From positions 29,206-93,205 of the forward strand of contig CAWAMJ010000022.1 of assembly GCA_963783085.1 (NCBI GenBank): a DNA stretch of 64,000 bases, read 5' to 3'. Position 1 is the first letter of the stretch. Every line of letters starts with the position of its first letter. The translations under genes were made by a program, and so were the position numbers. The stretch comes from CAVYUC01 sp963783085 (lineage in GTDB: Bacteria; Bacteroidota; Bacteroidia; Bacteroidales; Prolixibacteraceae). Positions 24,372 through 33,462 of the stretch are shown here, piece by piece. A model generated the notes under the pieces. That model was not told the origin of the DNA, did no database searches, and saw only the letters and a list, made by a program, of their open reading frames with translations.

Positions 24372-26279
24372 CTATTTCTTTAACATCTGCAAAACAGTAT
24401 TCACAATGCCGTTTTCATCGATGCCGCAAACGCTGTATAATTCTTCGGTGCTGCCCTGTTCAATGAATTTATCGGGTATGCCCAGCAGTTTAACGTGTGC
24501 TGAATATCCGTTCTCTGCCATAAATTCAAGAACCGCGCTTCCAAATCCGCCTTTTACAGCTCCATCTTCCACAGTAACAATGGTTTTAAAATTACTGAAT
24601 ATTTCATTCAACAACTCTTCGTCGAGTGGTTTTACAAACCGCATATCGAAATGAGCTGCCGAAACCTGGTTTTTGGCAAGGGTACTCATTGCTTGCTGTG
24701 CCCATATTCCTGCTTTGCCGATGGTAACTATCGCAATATCGTTTCCATCTGTAAGTTTTCTGCCCCTGCCGATTTCAATTTTTTCAAATGGTTTTCTCCA
24801 GTCAGGTTTAATTCCGCAGCCCCGCGGATAACGAATTGAAAATGGTTGTTTTACCTCATCGAGCTGGGCGGTGTACATGAGGTTGCGCAATTCAATTTCG
24901 TCCATGGGCGCCGAAACAATCATATTAGGAACGGTACGCATATATACCAGGTCGAAAGCGCCATGGTGAGTCGGGCCGTCTTCGCCAACCAAACCACCGC
25001 GGTCGAGACAAAAAACAACGTGCAGGTTTTGTATTGCCACATCGTGGATAACCTGGTCATAGGCGCGCTGCATAAAAGTAGAATAGATGTTGCAAAACGG
25101 CACCATTCCCTGTGTTGCCAGACCTGCAGAAAACGTCACGGCATGTTGCTCGGCAATTCCGACATCAAATGCGCGGTGCGGCATTTTTTCAATCATCAGG
25201 TTCATTGAGCAACCGGACGGCATAGCAGGTGTAATTCCTACTATTTTTTCATTTTGCTCGGCTAATTCCAGCAGGGTTTTGCCAAATACGTTCTGAAATT
25301 TAGGAGCCTGATCGATCGGACAATCGCAGGTGTATATTTCGCCGGTTACTTTATCGAACAAGCCCGGCGCATGATATTTCGTCTGATTTATTTCAGCCTG
25401 TTTGAAACCTTTTCCTTTTTTGGTTACCACGTGAAGGAGTTTCGGTCCGGGAATATCTTTCAGGTCGTTTAAAACATCAGCGAGGTATTCCACGTCGTGC
25501 CCGTCAATTGGTCCAAAATATCTGAAATGAAATGCTTCGAACAGATGGTTCTCGTTGAGCAAAATATTTTTCAGCGCGTGTTGGTTGCGCTGGATGATTT
25601 TGCGGGTTACTTTACCAAATCCATCCAATTTTCCCAGCCCTTCCCAAACATCTTTTTTAAACCTGTTATAGGTATGCGATTTTGAAACATTCAGTAAATA
25701 CTGGCTGATAACACCTACATTGGGATCAATGGCCATATTGTTATCGTTGAGTACAACCAGCAAATCAGATTTATTAACTCCTGCGTTATTCAGCGCTTCA
25801 AAGGCCATTCCGCCAGTCATTGCACCATCGCCGATTACAGCAACGGTTTTGCGATCATTTTCGTTTTTTAATCCCGCTGCCACTGCCATTCCAAGCGCAG
25901 CAGAAATTGAGGTGGAAGAATGTCCTACGCCAAATGTGTCAAATATACTTTCTTCGCGTTTTGGAAATCCGCTTATACCTTTAAACTTGCGGTTAGTATG
26001 AAAAATATTGCGGCGGCCGGTTAAAATTTTATGACCATATGCCTGGTGACCCACGTCCCAAACGAGCAAATCGTAAGGTGTGTTGTAAACAAAATGCAAG
26101 GCAACTGTGAGTTCAACCACTCCCAGACTGGCTCCCAAATGCCCCGGATTTGCTGAAACCAATTCTATAATATAATTTCTTAAATCGCTGCAAACCTCCG
26201 GAAGTTCACTCTGTTCCAACTTCCTTAAATCCGCAGGATCATTTATTTTTTCCAGTAATCTCCCCTTAACCTTATCCAT
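24372..26279 (-). CDS. dxs: 1-deoxy-D-xylulose-5-phosphate synthase
   Basis: 635 residues from the ATG at 26279; a second ATG at 26285 adds two. This thiamine-diphosphate enzyme condenses pyruvate and glyceraldehyde-3-phosphate, the first step of the MEP isoprenoid route. Visible are the N-terminal SANPGHLGASLG region, GDGAMTGGMAFEALNNAG, the thiamine-binding centre with VLNDNNMAI, YFGPIDGHD, the transketolase-like second half EQHAVTFSAGLA, and DRGGLVGEDGPTHHGAFDL. Length and motifs are complete. Menaquinone side chains for the HybB-like protein would come from this route. Single gene, separate from the kinase. Confidence 0.97.
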   Translation of the reverse strand: MDKVKGRLLEKINDPADLRKLEQSELPEVCSDLRNYIIELVSANPGHLGASLGVVELTVALHFVYNTPYDLLVWDVGHQAYGHKILTGRRNIFHTNRKFKGISGFPKREESIFDTFGVGHSSTSISAALGMAVAAGLKNENDRKTVAVIGDGAMTGGMAFEALNNAGVNKSDLLVVLNDNNMAIDPNVGVISQYLLNVSKSHTYNRFKKDVWEGLGKLDGFGKVTRKIIQRNQHALKNILLNENHLFEAFHFRYFGPIDGHDVEYLADVLNDLKDIPGPKLLHVVTKKGKGFKQAEINQTKYHAPGLFDKVTGEIYTCDCPIDQAPKFQNVFGKTLLELAEQNEKIVGITPAMPSGCSMNLMIEKMPHRAFDVGIAEQHAVTFSAGLATQGMVPFCNIYSTFMQRAYDQVIHDVAIQNLHVVFCLDRGGLVGEDGPTHHGAFDLVYMRTVPNMIVSAPMDEIELRNLMYTAQLDEVKQPFSIRYPRGCGIKPDWRKPFEKIEIGRGRKLTDGNDIAIVTIGKAGIWAQQAMSTLAKNQVSAAHFDMRFVKPLDEELLNEIFSNFKTIVTVEDGAVKGGFGSAVLEFMAENGYSAHVKLLGIPDKFIEQGSTEELYSVCGIDENGIVNTVLQMLKK

Positions 26280-26325
26280 TATCATGAAAAAATGTGTTTC
26301 AAAGATATAACAAATCTTTAACTCC

Positions 26326-26354
26326 TTTGTGCAAACCGGGTGTACTCAAATTTG
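26326..26354 (+). promoter_or_regulatory. Probable promoter of the OmpA-type lipoprotein
   Basis: TTTG at 26326-26329 is followed after 17 bases by CAAATTTG (26347-26354), one mismatch to TAnnTTTG. The gene starts about 50 bases on, at 26403. Confidence 0.45.
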
Positions 26355-26402
26355 TTCTATCAGTGCAAAAAAAGTAATTTTAAACCGAAAAAAAGAGAAT
26401 TT

Positions 26403-27356
26403 ATGAAAACTGTTCAGAAAATACTGTTATTGTGCACCCTTATTGGTTTTTATTCATGCGTAACTACCAAACAATTCAACGAAGTTCAGGATAAGTTAAG
26501 GAATTGTAACAGCGAGTTGGAAAAAAGTAAAATGGCGCTCGAAGCAGCCCGAACTGAATTGAAAAGTAAAAACGACCTGCTTGAAAGTAAAAACAAAGAT
26601 TTAAACGGGCAACTGGAAGATGCTCTGTACGAACTGAATGTTCAGATGCAACGGGTGAATGCATTGAAAAAAGAACTGGATGACGCACAAAAACAACTTG
26701 AAACGTTAAGCAGCGGAAGTTCGGCTGAAATTGAAAAACTGTTGCAGGAATTGCAGCAAACCCGCGAAGGTTTGAACCAGAGGGAAGATCGGTTGCACGA
26801 AGCCGAAAAAGAACTCGAAGCACGAAACGCGCGGCTGATTGAACTTCAGAATGTATTGGCGCGGCAGGAAGCGGCAGTAAAAGAGTTAAAAGATAAAGTA
26901 ATGAACGCGCTGGTGGGATTCAACAACAAAGGGCTGACAGTTCACGAGAAAAACGGGAAAGTATATGTTTCGCTTGAGGAAAAATTGTTGTTTCAGTCGG
27001 GGCAATGGAGCGTCGATCCACGCGGACAGGAAGCGATTGGCGAGTTGGGTAAAGTGCTGGCGGATAATCCGGATATCAACATTATGGTTGAAGGACACAC
27101 CGATAACGTTCCAATGCACGGTTCCGGCGCAGTAAAAGACAATTGGGATTTGAGCGTAATGCGTGCTACCGCGGTAACCAAAATCCTAACCCAAAACGAA
27201 CAAATCGATCCTTCACGAATTATCGCTGCCGGAAGAAGTAAATACGTTCCGCTTGCTTCCAATGAAACGGCGGAAGGTCGCCAGATGAACCGGCGCACGG
27301 AAATCATCCTAACGCCAAAACTGGATGAATTGCTGAAAATTATTGAGATGAACTGA
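26403..27356 (+). CDS. OmpA-family lipoprotein with coiled-coil
   Basis: 317 residues from the ATG at 26403; the longest frame begins 63 bases earlier without support. The N-terminus is a lipoprotein signal with lipobox FYSC (Cys19). Residues about 25-175 are a coiled coil with heptads of Leu, Glu, Lys and Gln. The last 115 residues are an OmpA C-terminal domain with VEGHTDNVPM, NWDLSVMRATAVTKIL, RIIAAGRSKYVP and MNRRTEIILTP, the peptidoglycan-binding residues. Such proteins tie the outer membrane to the cell wall. A VOC protein follows after 32 bases and may be cotranscribed. Confidence 0.92.
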   Translation: MKTVQKILLLCTLIGFYSCVTTKQFNEVQDKLRNCNSELEKSKMALEAARTELKSKNDLLESKNKDLNGQLEDALYELNVQMQRVNALKKELDDAQKQLETLSSGSSAEIEKLLQELQQTREGLNQREDRLHEAEKELEARNARLIELQNVLARQEAAVKELKDKVMNALVGFNNKGLTVHEKNGKVYVSLEEKLLFQSGQWSVDPRGQEAIGELGKVLADNPDINIMVEGHTDNVPMHGSGAVKDNWDLSVMRATAVTKILTQNEQIDPSRIIAAGRSKYVPLASNETAEGRQMNRRTEIILTPKLDELLKIIEMN

Positions 27357-27388
27357 CTGGATTAAATATCAACCAAAATTTTACCATC

Positions 27389-27904
27389 ATGAAAAAACTA
27401 CATTTCATTCTTATCGCCATTTTCGCGCTGGTTGTTGCAACAGCCGGGGCGCAGGAAAAGTTCGGAAAAGGACAGATCACACAAATCGGGCTGGTGGTGA
27501 ACGACATTCAAAAAGCGTCGGAAAAATGGGCGGCTATTTTGGGTTTCGATGAAGTTCCGGAGCCGGTAACTACCGATGAATACGACAAAGCCCACACGCA
27601 GTTTGATGGCGAACCAACCGAAGCGCAGGCTAAATTGGCCTTTTTCAGGCTCGGAAATCTGTCGATTGAGCTGATTGAACCGGTCGGCAAAAAGAGTACC
27701 TGGTATCAGTATCTGAAAAAACATGGCGAAGGAATTCATCACATCGCATTCAATGTGGACGGAATGGAAAAGAATGTAACATACCTCGAAAATAAAGGTG
27801 GCAAACTGGTGCAAAAAGGCGATTTTACCGGAGGAAGCTATTCGTATGTGGAAATGCCCGAAATCGGTGTGATTTTCGAACTGCTGACGAGTACCGGAAA
27901 TTGA
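27389..27904 (+). CDS. Secreted VOC (glyoxalase/epimerase-like) protein
   Basis: 171 residues. A signal peptide (1-21, ATAGAQ) is followed by two beta-alpha-beta-beta-beta modules of the vicinal oxygen chelate fold: ITQIGLVVNDIQKASEKWA with a metal-type region, LAFFRLGNLSIELIEPVG, GIHHIAFNVDGMEKNVTYL and VEMPEIGVIFELL. The second His (HHIAFNV) and the Glu of FELL are in the usual metal positions, and an His at the start of strand one is replaced by Gln. It resembles methylmalonyl-CoA epimerase in parts, but the signal peptide makes that activity unlikely. The gene converges on the next with a two-base gap. Confidence 0.75.
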   Translation: MKKLHFILIAIFALVVATAGAQEKFGKGQITQIGLVVNDIQKASEKWAAILGFDEVPEPVTTDEYDKAHTQFDGEPTEAQAKLAFFRLGNLSIELIEPVGKKSTWYQYLKKHGEGIHHIAFNVDGMEKNVTYLENKGGKLVQKGDFTGGSYSYVEMPEIGVIFELLTSTGN

Positions 27905-27905
27905 T

Positions 27906-28406
27906 TTAAATCAGAATCAGAAACGCGATCAGCAAAATAAACAGCATAAAAAGGATAAATTGGTTGCGGACAAACAATCCCAGCAGAATAAGGATTTCGA
28001 CCTCTTCGCTGAAAGTGGTGAAAAGTTCGATTTCCCCTTTGTCCTTGGTGATGAATTCATTTGAGGTGTAAACGATAATTTCTTCTCCGTTAAACTTCCA
28101 TGACCATCGCGACTGCCAAAAATTGTTTATTTCAAGTTCGAAACGTTTGCCGTTAATTACGACATCGCTACGGGGGTTAAACAGGTTGATCATCACCGTT
28201 CCCAGCAGCGACTGATCGTTGGCGTCGTAAATTTCGAGCTTCGACAGGAAAAATTCGCGGTTTAGCGTAAACAACCGGCCGTAAATCATGGCCTGTGCCT
28301 TCGAGCTCAACATGCTCTCCCAGTCGATTTTACCAATCAACTCGTTTTTCCGCCTGAGTTCCAACTTCGAACCGAAGATTTCTTTTGACCACTGCAGTTT
28401 TTCCAT
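27906..28406 (-). CDS. Hypothetical protein with C-terminal membrane anchor
   Basis: 166 residues. I do not recognise a family. The first 125 residues are beta-rich with alternating charged and hydrophobic stretches (KLEIYDANDQSLLGTVMINL, FNGEEIIVYTSNEF), no signal peptide and no Cys pairs. Residues about 135-166 are a hydrophobic hairpin or double helix (LILLGLFVRNQFILFMLFIL), so the protein is probably tail-anchored in the inner membrane. The neighbouring VOC gene is convergent and gives no functional link. The start codon is the only ATG near the 5' end. Confidence 0.6.
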   Translation of the reverse strand: MEKLQWSKEIFGSKLELRRKNELIGKIDWESMLSSKAQAMIYGRLFTLNREFFLSKLEIYDANDQSLLGTVMINLFNPRSDVVINGKRFELEINNFWQSRWSWKFNGEEIIVYTSNEFITKDKGEIELFTTFSEEVEILILLGLFVRNQFILFMLFILLIAFLILI

Positions 28407-28742
28407 TGCTTGTTTTTAGAGCCGGGATGCAATTTAGGCATTTATGGTTAAAAGAGTCAAGAGGAAAATCATGTATTTCGCGGGATTTTAGAATCTTTAA
28501 CGAATGAAATATTAATTCTACTTTGACACATTTATCCAAAATCGAAAAATCCATGCGTTTTACCCTAAACCCCTTTCTTAATGCCATATGGCACAAAGAC
28601 TAATTCTCCCCTTGGGGCTGGGGTAAAAAATCAGAAAAACCGCTTTCTCATTTAATCTGTCAAAGTTGAATTAACGAAGAAATAAATGGTGAATACTCTT
28701 GATTCAATTCAATGCTGTTTATTTTACGATATTAACTCTTGA
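28407..28742. other. Non-coding stretch before the toxin-antitoxin remnant
   Basis: No gene or clear RNA was found here. Near 28595-28622 AATTCTCCCCTTGGGGCTGG forms a small imperfect palindrome of the kind often seen in Bacteroidota intergenic repeats. CCATATGG is a further short palindrome near 28582-28590. A longer frame on the reverse strand here runs into the neighbouring gene and looks like noise. Confidence 0.4.
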
Positions 28743-29096
28743 TTATTCATTTTGAGACTCTTTTTGAATTACTGAGCTAATCCTGGATTTTAAATCCGGT
28801 AAATCGAATTTTATTACCTGTCAAACTTCCTCAGCATCAATTCCAAAATAATTATGTGCTATAATATTCCGGAAGCCCTTGATTTTATTCCATTCAATAC
28901 CGGCGTAGCCCGTTTTTTATTCATCCGATAATTTTTCCGTCATTTCGCCAATGACCACAAAATTCATCATTACAGCATCAAAATTCAGGTGATCATCGTT
29001 CAGCTCATCCGGGGTATGATGAATTGCCGTATATTCGAAAATTCTGTTGATTGACTCAAGTATGCTTTCCAAACAATTTAGATCCTTAGTCAACAT
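28743..29096 (-). pseudogene. HepT-like (DUF86) toxin pseudogene with two in-frame stops
   Basis: Reading one frame from the ATG at 29096 gives 118 codons with the HepT pattern: MMNFVVIGEMTEKLSDE, then GIEWNKIKGFRNIIAHNYFG, then IKFDLPDL. RNIIAH is the Rx4H ribonuclease motif. Two stop codons break the frame: TAA at 28917-28919 (codon 60, in the place of an aromatic residue) and TGA at 28821-28823 (codon 92, where the family has Trp, so TGG to TGA is likely). Both are in frame and there is no shift. The downstream half therefore could not be made. The upstream partner is also truncated (29086-29157). Confidence 0.8.
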
Positions 29097-29157
29097 AAAT
29101 GGATTCTTTAAGTATTGAATTTTTGAATGAGGGTTTCAGGTATTTAAGTAACTCAAT
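29086..29157 (-). pseudogene. C-terminal remnant of an MNT-type antitoxin
   Basis: The last 22 residues of a reading frame, ending LKPSFKNSILKESIYVD, fit the C-terminus of minimal nucleotidyltransferase (MNT) antitoxins that pair with HepT. The stop TAA at 29086-29088 overlaps the HepT start by the usual few bases. Directly upstream the frame is closed by TAA (29158-29160), and no further MNT sequence was seen to about 29220, so the rest has been lost. Confidence 0.6.
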
Positions 29158-29293
29158 TTATTCGAAGTTTCTCATTTATGCAGTTTTTTACGTTTCACGA
29201 ATTTAAAACCCGGTTTTAGAAACTTTAACGTATAAAGCCATGAAACTATTCCATCAAAATCCAAGAGGTAACCCTCGGATTTTAATGGTTTAA
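29097..29293. other. Non-coding stretch upstream of the FAS1 terminator
   Basis: Apart from the 60 bases of the MNT remnant, no gene was seen. AAAATCCAAGAGG and CCCTCGGATTTT (about 29255-29283) form an imperfect hairpin over TAA that could be the end of a lost element. Confidence 0.35.
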
Positions 29294-29336
29294 AAGGGAA
29301 AAAATAAAAAATACCGGTCCAAAAAGAACCGGTATT
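29294..29336 (-). terminator. Rho-independent terminator of the FAS1 gene
   Basis: On the reverse strand AATACCGGT (29328-29336) pairs with ACCGGTATT (29310-29318) and is followed by a T-rich run. It lies about 50 bases beyond the stop at 29387. Confidence 0.8.
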
Positions 29337-29386
29337 CACTGGCGTATTAAATTAAACAGACGAACAAGTCCTGTAAATCAGGTTGT

Positions 29387-29977
29387 TTATTTCGGCAGCA
29401 AAACTTTGTCGATGACATGGACAACACCGTTTTTTCCTTCAATATCAGCGGTAACCACTTTGCTGTCGTTAATCATTACTCCGTCCGACAAATCCACCTT
29501 TATTTTCTGGCCGTTCAAAGTTGCCACCGAAGTGTTCGATAAATCGGTTGACATCACTTTTCCCGGAACTACGTGATAGGTGAGAATGGGTGTAAGTTGT
29601 TCTGCGGTCAAATCTTTCACCCCGTCAACTCCCAACTGGCTAAACAGACTTTCGAAAGCAGCATTTGTCGGCGCAAATACGGTAAACGGACCTTCCGCGC
29701 TCAAAGCATCCACCAAACCGGCTTTTTTAACGGCGTCAACCAAAATCGAGAAATCCGGATTAGCTACTGCAATTTCAACCACAGTACTGCTTTCGGTATC
29801 CGAATCACCCGGGTGGAAATTGGCGTCATTCACCATCCACGATTCCAGCTCCATAGGTTCATCACTCATTTGTTCCAACTCAAGGTTCTTCAATTCTGTA
29901 GCACCGGCAGTTGTTGCCACGAAGGCCAACGTTAGTGCGATTGCGATGTTTCTCATTTTTGTTTTCATTGTTTTCAT
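29387..29977 (-). CDS. Secreted single FAS1 (fasciclin) domain protein
   Basis: 196 residues. After a signal peptide (about 1-26, ATTAGA) and an acidic linker there is one FAS1 domain of about 135 residues with LVDALSAEGPFTVFAPTNAAFESL (H1/F box, split here over residues 87-110), QLTPILTYHVVPGKVM (YH motif) and VVTADIEGKNGVVHVIDKVLLP (H2 box). FAS1 domains mediate adhesion and matrix binding, and Bacteroidota carry many. The protein ends directly after the FAS1 domain. The adjacent broken gene encodes two more such domains, so the cluster arose by duplication. A clear terminator follows. Confidence 0.9.
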   Translation of the reverse strand: MKTMKTKMRNIAIALTLAFVATTAGATELKNLELEQMSDEPMELESWMVNDANFHPGDSDTESSTVVEIAVANPDFSILVDAVKKAGLVDALSAEGPFTVFAPTNAAFESLFSQLGVDGVKDLTAEQLTPILTYHVVPGKVMSTDLSNTSVATLNGQKIKVDLSDGVMINDSKVVTADIEGKNGVVHVIDKVLLPK

Positions 29978-30015
29978 TTTTAATTGTTTATACTAATCGA
30001 AATTGTTTTTTAAAA

Positions 30016-30937
30016 TTATTCAGGAATTAATACTTTGTCGATTACATGAACCACACCATTTGCGCCCTGAATATCGGCAGCCACCACTGCACTTTCATTT
30101 ATCTTTACTCCGGAAGAAAGATTTACAGTAAGTTTTTTGCCTTCATTCAATGTGCCCACTTCGCCATTTTCAAGTTCGGTTGATAGCACATTCCCCGGAA
30201 CTACATGGTAAGTTAAAATAGGCATCAACTGTTCGGCTGTTAAATCATCAATCCCCGCAATTCCAAGTTGAGCGAAGAGTGCTGCAAAGGCATCATTCGT
30301 TGGCGCAAAAACGGTAAAAGGTCCGTCGCCGCTCAAAGCATCCACCAATCCGGCTTTTACAACTGCCTGTACCAATGTGGTGAAATTTTCGTTGGCCAGG
30401 GCAAGGTTTACCACCGTCGGCGGGAGAATTACCTTATCCACTACATGAATAACGCCATTACTCGCTTCCACGTCGGCAGTCGTCACCGATGTATTTTCAT
30501 TAATCAGAAACTCCGTTGTTCAGTTTGATATACATGGAAATGTTATTGCCGTCAAATTTAGCCAGCGTGGGATAGTAGCCCTGGGTGAGATCATCCGATT
30601 TTGCTTTACTGCCAATTACATGGTACGATAAGATCCGGGTTAAAGCAGCTGCCGGAATTTCATCGAGTGAAGAAAGCCCCAGATCGCCAAGTAAAGTTGT
30701 AAATGCAGCATCGGTCGGCGCAAAAACTGTTAAATTGTTTTCGGTGCTTAAAAACGTGGCCAGGCCGGCTTTTTGAGCAGCCTCGATCAGAATGTTGAAA
30801 GCGCCTGCTTCCTGAGCTACTTCAACAATGTTCTTTGCCTCCATTTCAGGAGTCGGTTCATCATCATTGTTACAGGCTATAAAAAATAATCCTGTAGCCA
30901 GTAACGTCATCGGGATCATTGCAAATTTTGTTTTCAT
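30016..30937 (-). pseudogene. Two-FAS1-domain lipoprotein gene, frameshifted
   Basis: The upstream frame (30500-30937) starts with a lipoprotein signal (lipobox FFIAC) and an acidic linker, then FAS1 domain one with AFNILIEAAQKAGL, VFAPTDAAFTTLL and ILSYHVIG. It then ends early after KLNNGVSD. The downstream frame (to 30016) carries the end of that domain, VTTADVEASNGVIHVVDKVI, and FAS1 domain two. Removing one base near 30511-30517 would join them as KLNN-EFLINENTS-VTTADV. The combined product would be about 307 residues. It may be a real mutation or a sequence error. If real, the first half could still be made as a truncated lipoprotein. Confidence 0.75.
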
Positions 30938-31300
30938 GGTTTCTACTTTTTAATTGTTGCTTTTTTCGTATTTTTAACTGTTGTTTTGTTCAACGATTAT
31001 ATAAAGAACTTTAAACACAATTTTGTTTAAAATATTAATTTAATAGTTGAACATTATTATTTATTTATGGTATGTAAGCAGCATTAATAAAGGTTTACAT
31101 TGAGATGTTAATAAAAGTTAAAAATATTCGATGGAGTAATAAGTTTTCAGATTTAACCCGAAAAGAAGCAGCAGCAGAAGATAATGTTACTGAGCAATAA
31201 ACAGGTTTTTGTTAAGATTCAACAAAATCGTTTCGCTTTCAGCAGCCGTGTTTTTTATTTCGACTAATTTTGCCGTCGATTTTTTAAAACAATTTTCAAC
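30938..31300. other. AT-rich region between the FAS1 gene and mutA
   Basis: 363 bases between divergent genes. No gene or tRNA was found. It must hold the promoters of both sides. TAATTTTG at 31265-31272 fits the -7 consensus for mutA, but no -33 box is clear. Confidence 0.35.
31265..31272 (+). promoter_or_regulatory. Possible -7 box for mutA
   Basis: TAATTTTG matches TAnnTTTG, 28 bases before the ATG at 31301. A good -33 TTTG at the usual distance was not found, so this is weak. Confidence 0.3.
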
Positions 31301-33164
31301 ATGTCAGAAAAGAAGCAGAAGCTTTTTACCGGTTTTGCACCCGTTACCACCGAAGAATGGGAAGCAAAAATCAATGCCGATCTCAAAGGCCAGGATTACG
31401 AACGTGCGTTGGTTTGGCGCACCTACGAAGGATTTAATGTCCGCCCCTACTATCGCGAAGAAGACATCAAAGATCTGAATTTCATTCACGCGTTGCCAGG
31501 GGAATTTCCATTCGTTCGCGGTAACAAAAAAGAAGGGAACAACTGGTTCATCCGCCAGGATATTTTTGTAAAAGATCTGAAAGAAGCCAACAAAAAAGCG
31601 TTGAATGTGTTGGGACGTGGCGCCGATTCGCTGGGTTTTTATTTCGACTGCTGCAATAAAATTACCAAAGCCGATTTGAAGGTTCTGCTGAAAGATATTT
31701 GTCTGGAAGCTATTGAAACCAATTTTGTTTGTGGTTGCGAAAACTGCAACTGCGCGGTTCCGTTTGCTGAATTAGTTGCTGAGCGCAGGCTTAAAAAAGA
31801 TGAACTGCTTGGTTCTACCGCCATCGATCCCATTGGTTCCTTTGTTTTAAAAGGGAAATGGGAAGAAAAGGCTTACGAAAACCTGAAGGCAATGGTTGAA
31901 ACAATTGCAGAACTTCCCCTTTTCAGGGTGATAGGCGTCCATGGAAAATTCTTCGCCAACAGCGGCTCTTCCATTGTTCAGGAATTGGCTTTTTCGCTGG
32001 CACAGGGCGCTGAATATATCACGCAGCTAACCGAACTTGGGTTAAGCGTTGACGAAGTTGCCCAAAACATGAAGTTCAATTTTGGTATTGGCAACAACTA
32101 TTTTATGGAAATTGCCAAACTTCGGGCGGCCCGTTTACTCTGGGCGCAAATTGTAAAAGCTTACAATCCTATAGAAGAAGAATCGACGAAAATGATTGCC
32201 CACAGTGAAACTAATACATTCAACAAAACGGTTTACGATCCGTATGTAAATATGCTGCGTACCCAAACCGAGGCCATGTTGGCCGCGCTGGGTGGCGCCG
32301 ATTCCATTACCGTATTGCCGTTTAACGCCGTCTTTGAAGAGACTACCGAATTTTCGGAGCGCATTGCGCGTAACCAGCAGATTTTGCTTAAAGAGGAATC
32401 GCATATCGATAAAATTGCAGATCCGGCAGCCGGTTCGTACTACATCGAAACATTAACCAATTCGCTGGCAGAGCAATCCTGGAAACTGTTCCTTGAAGTG
32501 CAGGAAAAAGGTGGTTTTGTAGCTGCTTTCCGCGAAGGTTTTATTCAAAAGGAAATTAAGGCAATGGCGGCCAAACGCAATGCAAACATTGCACAGCGCC
32601 GCGACAACATTCTGGGGACCAACCAGTTTCCTAACTTCACAGAAAAAATAACAAAACAGATGGATGCTTCCATCTTCCAATCCACAGATTTTACAGAAGA
32701 AGGTGCTGAGGTTGAAACACTGAAACCTTACCGCGGTGCACAGGCATTCGAAGCGCTGCGTTACAAAACCGATGTTTACGCCAATAGCAATAAACGTCCG
32801 GTAGCTTTTATGCTGACCATCGGGAATCTGGCTTTCCGCAAGGCACGTGCACAGTTTAGCTGTAACTTTTTTGCCGTTGCCGGTTTCGATGTCATCGACA
32901 CCAATGGTTTTAAAACTGTGGAAGAAGGTGTTGCTGCAGCCAGGGCAAAAAATGCCGACATTATTGTGGTGTGCAGTTCAGATGAAGAATATGCAGAATT
33001 TGCTCCTAAAGTGGCTGAGTTGCTCGAATAATGAAATACTGGTAATTGCCGGAAATCCTTCCTGCAAAGCCGAACTGGAAGAAAAAGGCATTGGCAACTT
33101 CATTCACGTAAAGAGTAATATTTTGGAGGAGTTGAAAGTGTATCAGAAGATTCTGGGAATTTAA
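31301..33164 (+). pseudogene. mutA: Methylmalonyl-CoA mutase small subunit, with a C-terminal frameshift
   Basis: The main frame gives 576 residues to a TAA at 33029-33031, and a second frame continues the family's end to 33164 (EILVIAGNPSCKAELEEKG, then FIHVKSNILEELKVYQ). A one-base deletion near 33026-33034 would join them as AELLE-NEILVIAGN, giving about 620 residues, the normal size. The TIM-barrel half is intact (SSIVQELAFSLAQG, NYFMEIAKLRAARLLWAQIV, DPAAGSYYIETLTN). The missing 44 residues belong to the cobalamin-fold domain, which does not bind cobalamin in small subunits. MutA and MutB form the heterodimer that turns succinyl-CoA into methylmalonyl-CoA for propionate. The shift may be a sequence error. 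Confidence 0.85.
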
Positions 33165-33180
33165 ACACAAAGACGCAAAG

Positions 33181-33380
33181 ACACAAGTAGCAAGACAAAT
33201 AGACTCAAGATTAAGAGACACAAGTAAGAGAAGACACAAGTAGCAAGACAAATAGACTCAAGATTAAGAGACACAAGTAAGAGAAGACACAAGTAGCAAG
33301 ACAAATAGACTCAAGATTAAGAGACACAAGTAAGAGAAGACACAAGTAGCAAGACAAATAGACTCAAGACTAAAAGATTT
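33181..33380 (+). repeat. 53-base tandem repeat, about 3.8 copies
   Basis: Units start at 33181, 33234, 33287 and 33340. Each begins ACACAAGTAGCAAGACAAAT and contains GACTCAAGATTAAGAGACAC and AAGTAAGAGAAG. The first three copies look identical and the fourth is cut at about 33380 with a change to GACTAAAAG. It follows mutA directly. Confidence 0.9.
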
Positions 33381-33397
33381 GTCATTCTTAATACCTG

Positions 33398-33440
33398 ATA
33401 CTAAAAGTCTCGACACTTGATACTTTTAATCTTGATACTA
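33398..33440 (+). repeat. Degenerate CTTGATACT-type repeats, left cluster
   Basis: Variants of GATACCTGATACTAAAAG and CACTTGATACTTTTAATC follow one another. The same motif family lies on the other side of the four-helix gene at 33826-33962. Confidence 0.75.
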
Positions 33441-33462
33441 ACAAAAATTAAAACGAAATAAT

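Noticed and set aside
27389..27904. Methylmalonyl-CoA epimerase partner of MutAB
   Set aside because: The protein has a signal peptide and the first metal-position residue differs, so it is not expected to act on cytoplasmic CoA esters.
33020..33040. Programmed frameshift in mutA
   Set aside because: There is no slippery heptamer, stimulatory hairpin or rare-codon pause visible at the site.
33181..33380. CRISPR array
   Set aside because: The 53-base units are directly adjacent without unique spacers, and no cas gene is in the window.
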